Source: JBDSSS01 sp963764195 (GTDB lineage: Bacteria; Actinomycetota; Actinomycetes; Actinomycetales; Dermatophilaceae). From it: DNA of 64,000 nt. The DNA is taken from positions 443,807-507,806 of the forward strand of contig CAVXRG010000002.1 of the NCBI GenBank assembly GCA_963764195.1, written 5' to 3'. Within the stretch, counting starts at the first letter, position 1. The number at the start of each line of letters is the position of its first letter. This document shows, one piece after another, positions 60,789 through 64,000 of the stretch. The position numbers and the translations under genes are program-made. The notes below the pieces were generated by a model that was not told the origin of the DNA, ran no database searches, and saw only the letters and a list, made by a program, of their open reading frames with translations.

Positions 60789-61100
60789 ATGGGAATCGGA
60801 CTGGGGATCTTCCTCCTCGTGGTCGGTGCGATCTTCTACTTCACCGGCGTCGTCGACGACCTGGTGAACGTCAACCTCAACACGGTCGGCCTGATCATGA
60901 TGATCGGCGGGGCGCTCGCGATCGTCCTCGGCCTCATCATGAACGCCCAGCGCAACCGGACCCAGCACACGATGGTCAGCGAGCGCCGCGGAGCGCCCGA
61001 CGTGGTCGAGCGCGAGACCCGGGTCGAGCGCCGCGACGACGGCGACGACGGCGACGAGGTCGTCGAGCGCCGGGTCGAGCGCCGCGACGACCGCCTCTGA
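60789..61100 (+). CDS. DUF6458-type small membrane protein
   Basis: Small 103-residue protein with two helices (IGLGIFLLVVGAIFYFTGVV and LIMMIGGALAIVLGLIM) and a C-terminal tail of alternating Arg, Glu and Asp (VERRDDG repeats). This matches the actinobacterial family DUF6458. The ATG at 60789 has AAGGAG six bases upstream. Function unknown; a single gene between two unrelated units. Confidence 0.85.
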   Translation: MGIGLGIFLLVVGAIFYFTGVVDDLVNVNLNTVGLIMMIGGALAIVLGLIMNAQRNRTQHTMVSERRGAPDVVERETRVERRDDGDDGDEVVERRVERRDDRL

Positions 61101-61111
61101 GGCGGCGTCGC

Positions 61112-62974
61112 TCAGAAGGCCGACTCGGGGACGTCCATCAGGCTGTTGTCCGTCGCCTCGGCGATCGCCCGCTCGGCGGTGAGCCTGGGCAGGACGTTCT
61201 TGGCGTAGAACGAGGCGGCCGCGATCTTGCCGGTGTAGAAGTCCGCGTCCTTGCCCGAGGCCCCGGCGTCGAGGGCCCGTTGGGCGACCTCTGCCTGGCG
61301 CAGCAGCAGCCAGCCGACGACGAGGTCACCGGCGGCGAGGAGCAGGCGCGAGGTGTTCTGGCCGACCTTGTAGAGGTTGGCCACCTCGCCACCGGTGCGT
61401 GGGTCCGACTTCGTCAGGTCACCGACCATGTGGCCGAGGATCGCCTGGATGTCCTCGAGCCCTCGCCCGAGCAGCTCGCGCTCGGTGTCGAGCGGTCCGC
61501 CGAGGTCCTTGGCGAACTCCTGGATCTGTCCGGCGACGTGCTGGAGGGCCTGGCCCTTGTCGCGAACGATCTTGCGGAAGAAGAAGTCGAGGCCCTGGAT
61601 CGCCGTCGTGCCCTCGTAGAGGGTGTCGATCTTGGCGTCGCGGACGTACTGCTCGATCGGGTAGTCCTGCAGGAACCCGGAGCCGCCGAGGGTCTGGAGG
61701 GACTCGGTGCCGAGCAGCACCCAGGCGCGCTCGGAGCCGAGCGCCTTGACGATCGGCAGGAGCAGGTCGCTCGTCCGGTTGGCGAGGTCGGCGTCCGAGC
61801 CCTTCTCGAGGGCCGTCGTCGGGTCGCCGTGCTGGGCCTGGTCGACGACGTCCTGCTGGCTGGCGGTGTAGATGACGAGCGCGCGCAGCCCCTCGGCATA
61901 CGCCTTCTGGAGCATCAGCGAGCGACGGACGTCGGGGTGGTGGGTGATCGTGACGCGCGGGGCGGTCTTGTCGGTCATCCGGGTCAGGTCGGCGCCCTGG
62001 ACGCGCTCCTTGGCATACTCGAGGGCGTTGAGGTAGCCGGTCGAGAGGGTGGCGATCGCCTTGGTGCCGACGAACATCCGCGCATTCTCGATGACCTTGA
62101 ACATCTGCGCGATGCCGTCGTGGACGTCTCCGAGCAGGGTGCCGACAGCCGGCTCCCCGTCGCCGAAGGTGACCTCGCACGTCGTGCTGACCTTGAGGCC
62201 CATCTTGTGCTCGACGTTGGTGACGTAGGCCCCGTTGCGCTCACCGAGCTCGCCGGTCTCGAGGTCGACGTGGAACTTCGGGACGACGAAGAGCGAGAGG
62301 CCCTTGGTGCCGGGGCCGGCGCCCTCGGGGCGGGCGAGGACGAAGTGGACGACGTTGTCGACGAGGTCGGACTCGGCCGAGGTGATGAAGCGTTTGACGC
62401 CGGTGACGTGCCAGCTGCCGTCGGGCTGCTGGACCGCCTTGGCGCGGCCGGCGCCGACGTCCGAGCCGGCGTCGGGCTCGGTGAGCACCATCGTCGCGTG
62501 CCAGGCGTGGTCGACCATGTGCTGCGCGAGCTTCTTCTGCTCGTCGGTCCCGAGGTGGTAGAGCAGGTTGGCGAAGGAGTAGCTCGCGGTGAACATGTGG
62601 ACGGCCGGGTTGGCCCCGCAGACCATCTCGGCGACCGACCAGCGCAGCGACGGAGGGACGACCATGCCGCCGAGCTCGGCGGGCACGTCGAGGTTGCCCC
62701 AGTCGCCGTCGACGTAGGCGCGGAAGGACTTCCGGAAGGACTCGGGCATCGTCACCGAGTGGGTGGCCGGGTCGTAGACCGGCGGGTTGCGGTCGGAGTC
62801 GAGCAGGCTCTCGGCCAGCTCGTTCTCCGACAGGCGGGACACCTCGCGCAGGATGTCCTTGGCGGCGTCGACGTCGACGTCCTCGTAGATCCCGTGGCCG
62901 AGCACGTCCCCCCGGCCGAACACCTCGAAGAGGTTGAACTCGAGGTCGCGCACGTTGCTCTTGTAGTGGCCCAT
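61112..62974 (-). CDS. Acyl-CoA dehydrogenase, long FadE5-type
   Basis: Long-form acyl-CoA dehydrogenase of 620 residues with the C-terminal domain of the FadE5/DmdC group, wider in chain-length range than the normal 380-residue type. Visible: flavin contacts TMVLTEPDAGSDVGA and VKRFITSAESDL, the active-site region with YEGTTAIQGLDFFFRKIVRD and a final helical domain (VAQRALDAGASGKDADFYTGKIAAASFYAKNVLP). The ATG at 62974 has GGAGG five bases upstream; a GTG at 62986 is not needed. It converges on the DUF6458 gene with 11 bases between. Confidence 0.92.
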   Translation of the reverse strand: MGHYKSNVRDLEFNLFEVFGRGDVLGHGIYEDVDVDAAKDILREVSRLSENELAESLLDSDRNPPVYDPATHSVTMPESFRKSFRAYVDGDWGNLDVPAELGGMVVPPSLRWSVAEMVCGANPAVHMFTASYSFANLLYHLGTDEQKKLAQHMVDHAWHATMVLTEPDAGSDVGAGRAKAVQQPDGSWHVTGVKRFITSAESDLVDNVVHFVLARPEGAGPGTKGLSLFVVPKFHVDLETGELGERNGAYVTNVEHKMGLKVSTTCEVTFGDGEPAVGTLLGDVHDGIAQMFKVIENARMFVGTKAIATLSTGYLNALEYAKERVQGADLTRMTDKTAPRVTITHHPDVRRSLMLQKAYAEGLRALVIYTASQQDVVDQAQHGDPTTALEKGSDADLANRTSDLLLPIVKALGSERAWVLLGTESLQTLGGSGFLQDYPIEQYVRDAKIDTLYEGTTAIQGLDFFFRKIVRDKGQALQHVAGQIQEFAKDLGGPLDTERELLGRGLEDIQAILGHMVGDLTKSDPRTGGEVANLYKVGQNTSRLLLAAGDLVVGWLLLRQAEVAQRALDAGASGKDADFYTGKIAAASFYAKNVLPRLTAERAIAEATDNSLMDVPESAF

Positions 62975-63208
62975 GGGGTCCTCCACTCGTCTCTGGCCGT
63001 CATCGGCAGTCGGTGGACACGCCGAAGTTACCGGCGGGTCACTTCCATGATGCTACTGCTGGGTAACGAACGCAAGGGCTCGTGGGGGTCCGCCGTCGCC
63101 CCGTCACTGCTCCACCTGGCGCAGCAGTGACGGAGGGGGCGCAGCAGGGGGTATGCCGCTCGGCCGGCTGCCCGGCATACCCGACCCGAGCATCGTGCGG
63201 AGAGACGA
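62975..63208 (+). other. Gap between acyl-CoA dehydrogenase and tRNA terminator
   Basis: This 234-base gap holds the promoter of the leftward dehydrogenase and, at 63151-63180, the octamers GTATGCCG and CGGCATAC facing each other so that they form a hairpin stem. I see no protein gene; a short open frame from 63082 is not supported by a ribosome-binding site. Confidence 0.4.
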
Positions 63209-63241
63209 CGAAGGGCCCGGTCGTGGTGACCGGGCCCTTCG
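63209..63241 (-). terminator. Perfect 14-bp terminator downstream of tRNA-Gly
   Basis: Arms 63209-63222 and 63228-63241 pair perfectly over 14 bp around GTGGT. On the minus strand this lies four bases past the CCA end of the tRNA-like gene, typical of a tRNA transcription terminator, and supports active transcription. Confidence 0.85.
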
Positions 63242-63245
63242 GGAG

Positions 63246-63319
63246 TGGAGCAGGCGGCAAGGATCGCACTTACGTCTTCCTCCTGGAGGGAGGCTGTTCT
63301 GCTACTGAACTACGCCCGC
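63246..63319 (-). tRNA. tRNA-Gly(UCC)-like gene with non-standard loops
   Basis: Read on the minus strand from 63319, it folds as a full cloverleaf. Acceptor GCGGGCG pairs with CGCCTGC (one G-U), followed by discriminator U and encoded CCA. D arm GTTC...GAAC; anticodon arm with a 4-bp stem plus a G-A pair and loop CCTCCAG, anticodon UCC; T arm GTAAG/CTTGC with loop TGCGATC. Acceptor, D arm and U73 are like bacterial tRNA-Gly. Three near-universal bases differ: U33 is C, G18 is A, and the T-loop U54-U55-C56 reads T-G-C. It may be a pseudogene, or a glycine tRNA with a special role. Its own terminator follows. Confidence 0.65.
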
Positions 63320-63532
63320 GTGCATGAGCAACACTAACGGATCGGGAGGCGGCGACCGAAACCGGCGCGCCCGGGACGCGCCGTCCGCACCATGGGTGAA
63401 GACTGCGAATCTCCTCTGAGATGTCTGAATTAAGGCTTTCTTAGGTCCATGATGACCTTTCCAGGTGAGGTCGAAACGTAGCGTGGAAGGTCTTGGCTCC
63501 ATTCGAGGGGCCACCCAACGTGAGGACCTCCC
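63320..63532 (+). promoter_or_regulatory. Upstream region of the last small membrane gene
   Basis: A 213-base region, AT-richer than average in its middle (63410-63460). It contains AGGTC-catgat-GACCT (63443-63458), a 5-base-arm palindrome that could be an operator, and serves as promoter for both the tRNA and the following gene. Confidence 0.4.
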
Positions 63533-63955
63533 TTGACCAATACCGACACGCAGACGCGAGGCTCGACCGCCACCCGCACCCTCGGCGCCCGCAGCACCCT
63601 CTACACCGTGGTGGCGGTCGTCACCAGTGTCGTGGTCCTGCTCCAGGCACTGTGGGCCGGGCTCTTCGTCCACGAAGGCCAGGACTACCAGGACAGGTGG
63701 GTCCAGGTGCACGACCTCGGCGCGAAGGTCAGCATCGCGCTCGCCCTCGTCGCGCTCGTCGTCGCCGTGGTGAAGCTGCGATCGCGCCGCGACCTCATCA
63801 TCGGTACCGCCGTCTTCCTCGTGCTCCTCGCCCTCGAGGGCCACCTCGGCAGCCTGATCGGTGACTCTCCCGCGGTCACGGCGATCCACTTCCCGCTGGG
63901 CATGGGCCTGATGGCCCTCGCCGTGTGGCTGCCCTTCCGCTCCCGCCACGCCTGA
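63533..63955 (+). CDS. Small unknown membrane protein
   Basis: Unknown 140-residue protein with four hydrophobic segments (about residues 22-42, 65-84, 88-103 and 116-134) and short polar ends. A loop with VHEGQDYQDRWVQVHDLGAK between helices 1 and 2 contains two His and may bind metal or heme, but no family is recognised. It starts with TTG at 63533, preceded by GAGG eight bases upstream; no nearer ATG exists. It ends before the window edge. Confidence 0.75.
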   Translation: MTNTDTQTRGSTATRTLGARSTLYTVVAVVTSVVVLLQALWAGLFVHEGQDYQDRWVQVHDLGAKVSIALALVALVVAVVKLRSRRDLIIGTAVFLVLLALEGHLGSLIGDSPAVTAIHFPLGMGLMALAVWLPFRSRHA

Positions 63956-64000
63956 GCCGGGAGGCGGCGGTTCGGCTGCCGCGCGGCGGGCTCGGAACGA

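Overview
The window is a 64 kb piece of chromosome from a very GC-rich actinobacterium (I judge a little over 70% GC by eye). The gene content points to the Intrasporangiaceae or near relatives (Janibacter, Knoellia, Tetrasphaera type): a mycothiol-dependent maleylpyruvate isomerase family protein, a CopD-CtaG fusion, a phenylacetate gene set with paaN, a GAF-ANTAR regulator, a SigB/SigF-type sigma factor and a DUF6458-type protein. The family call is inference from gene content, not from a marker gene. I see no transposase, integrase, CRISPR array, rRNA operon or replication origin.

Layout. 1-9.7 kb: end of an MFS exporter, galE, a BlaI/M56 sensor-protease pair, then cydABDC on the minus strand with a divergent GntR/YtrA-type regulator. 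9.9-12.1 kb: a small unknown gene, then an AT-rich two-gene island with a TasA/camelysin-like secreted protein and an ER-type (SipW-like) signal peptidase. 12.1-24.8 kb: phenylacetate genes (paaK, paaI, paaH, paaN) interrupted by a polar amino acid ABC transporter, a secreted beta-propeller (ScyD/ScyE type) and a DEAD-box RNA helicase. 24.8-36.6 kb: sbcC/sbcD, small membrane genes, ATP-type phosphofructokinase, a HisC/Pat aminotransferase, three related unknown membrane proteins, and a lone AAA ATPase. 36.8-43.9 kb: E1-alpha/E1-beta/E2 of a 2-oxoacid (probably branched-chain) dehydrogenase, a DksA-like zinc protein, an unknown Rossmann-like protein and MntH. 43.9-49.5 kb: a PhyH dioxygenase, an acyl-CoA dehydrogenase pair with an enoyl-CoA hydratase, and an MFS exporter. 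49.8-57.1 kb: MarR-controlled drug exporter, GAF-ANTAR regulator, sigma factor, mycothiol-type isomerase and CopD-CtaG. 57.1-64 kb: a coupled nitrilase / NHL-thioredoxin / membrane-protein operon, DUF6458, a FadE-type acyl-CoA dehydrogenase, a tRNA-Gly with unusual loops, and a small membrane protein.

Main themes are respiration under low oxygen or copper stress (cyd, ctaG), breakdown of aromatic, fatty and branched-chain compounds to acyl-CoA, and envelope or stress regulation. The strongest non-gene signals are an octamer, GTATGCCG, that I count 40 times (20 on each strand, in several reading frames and between genes), an intergenic inverted-repeat family built on GTCGAGTGCCCACTTTC (11 copies at three loci), and a separate 13-bp inverted-repeat element flanking one of the three unknown membrane paralogs. 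Long open frames antisense to real genes are common here, a side effect of the base composition, and were left out.
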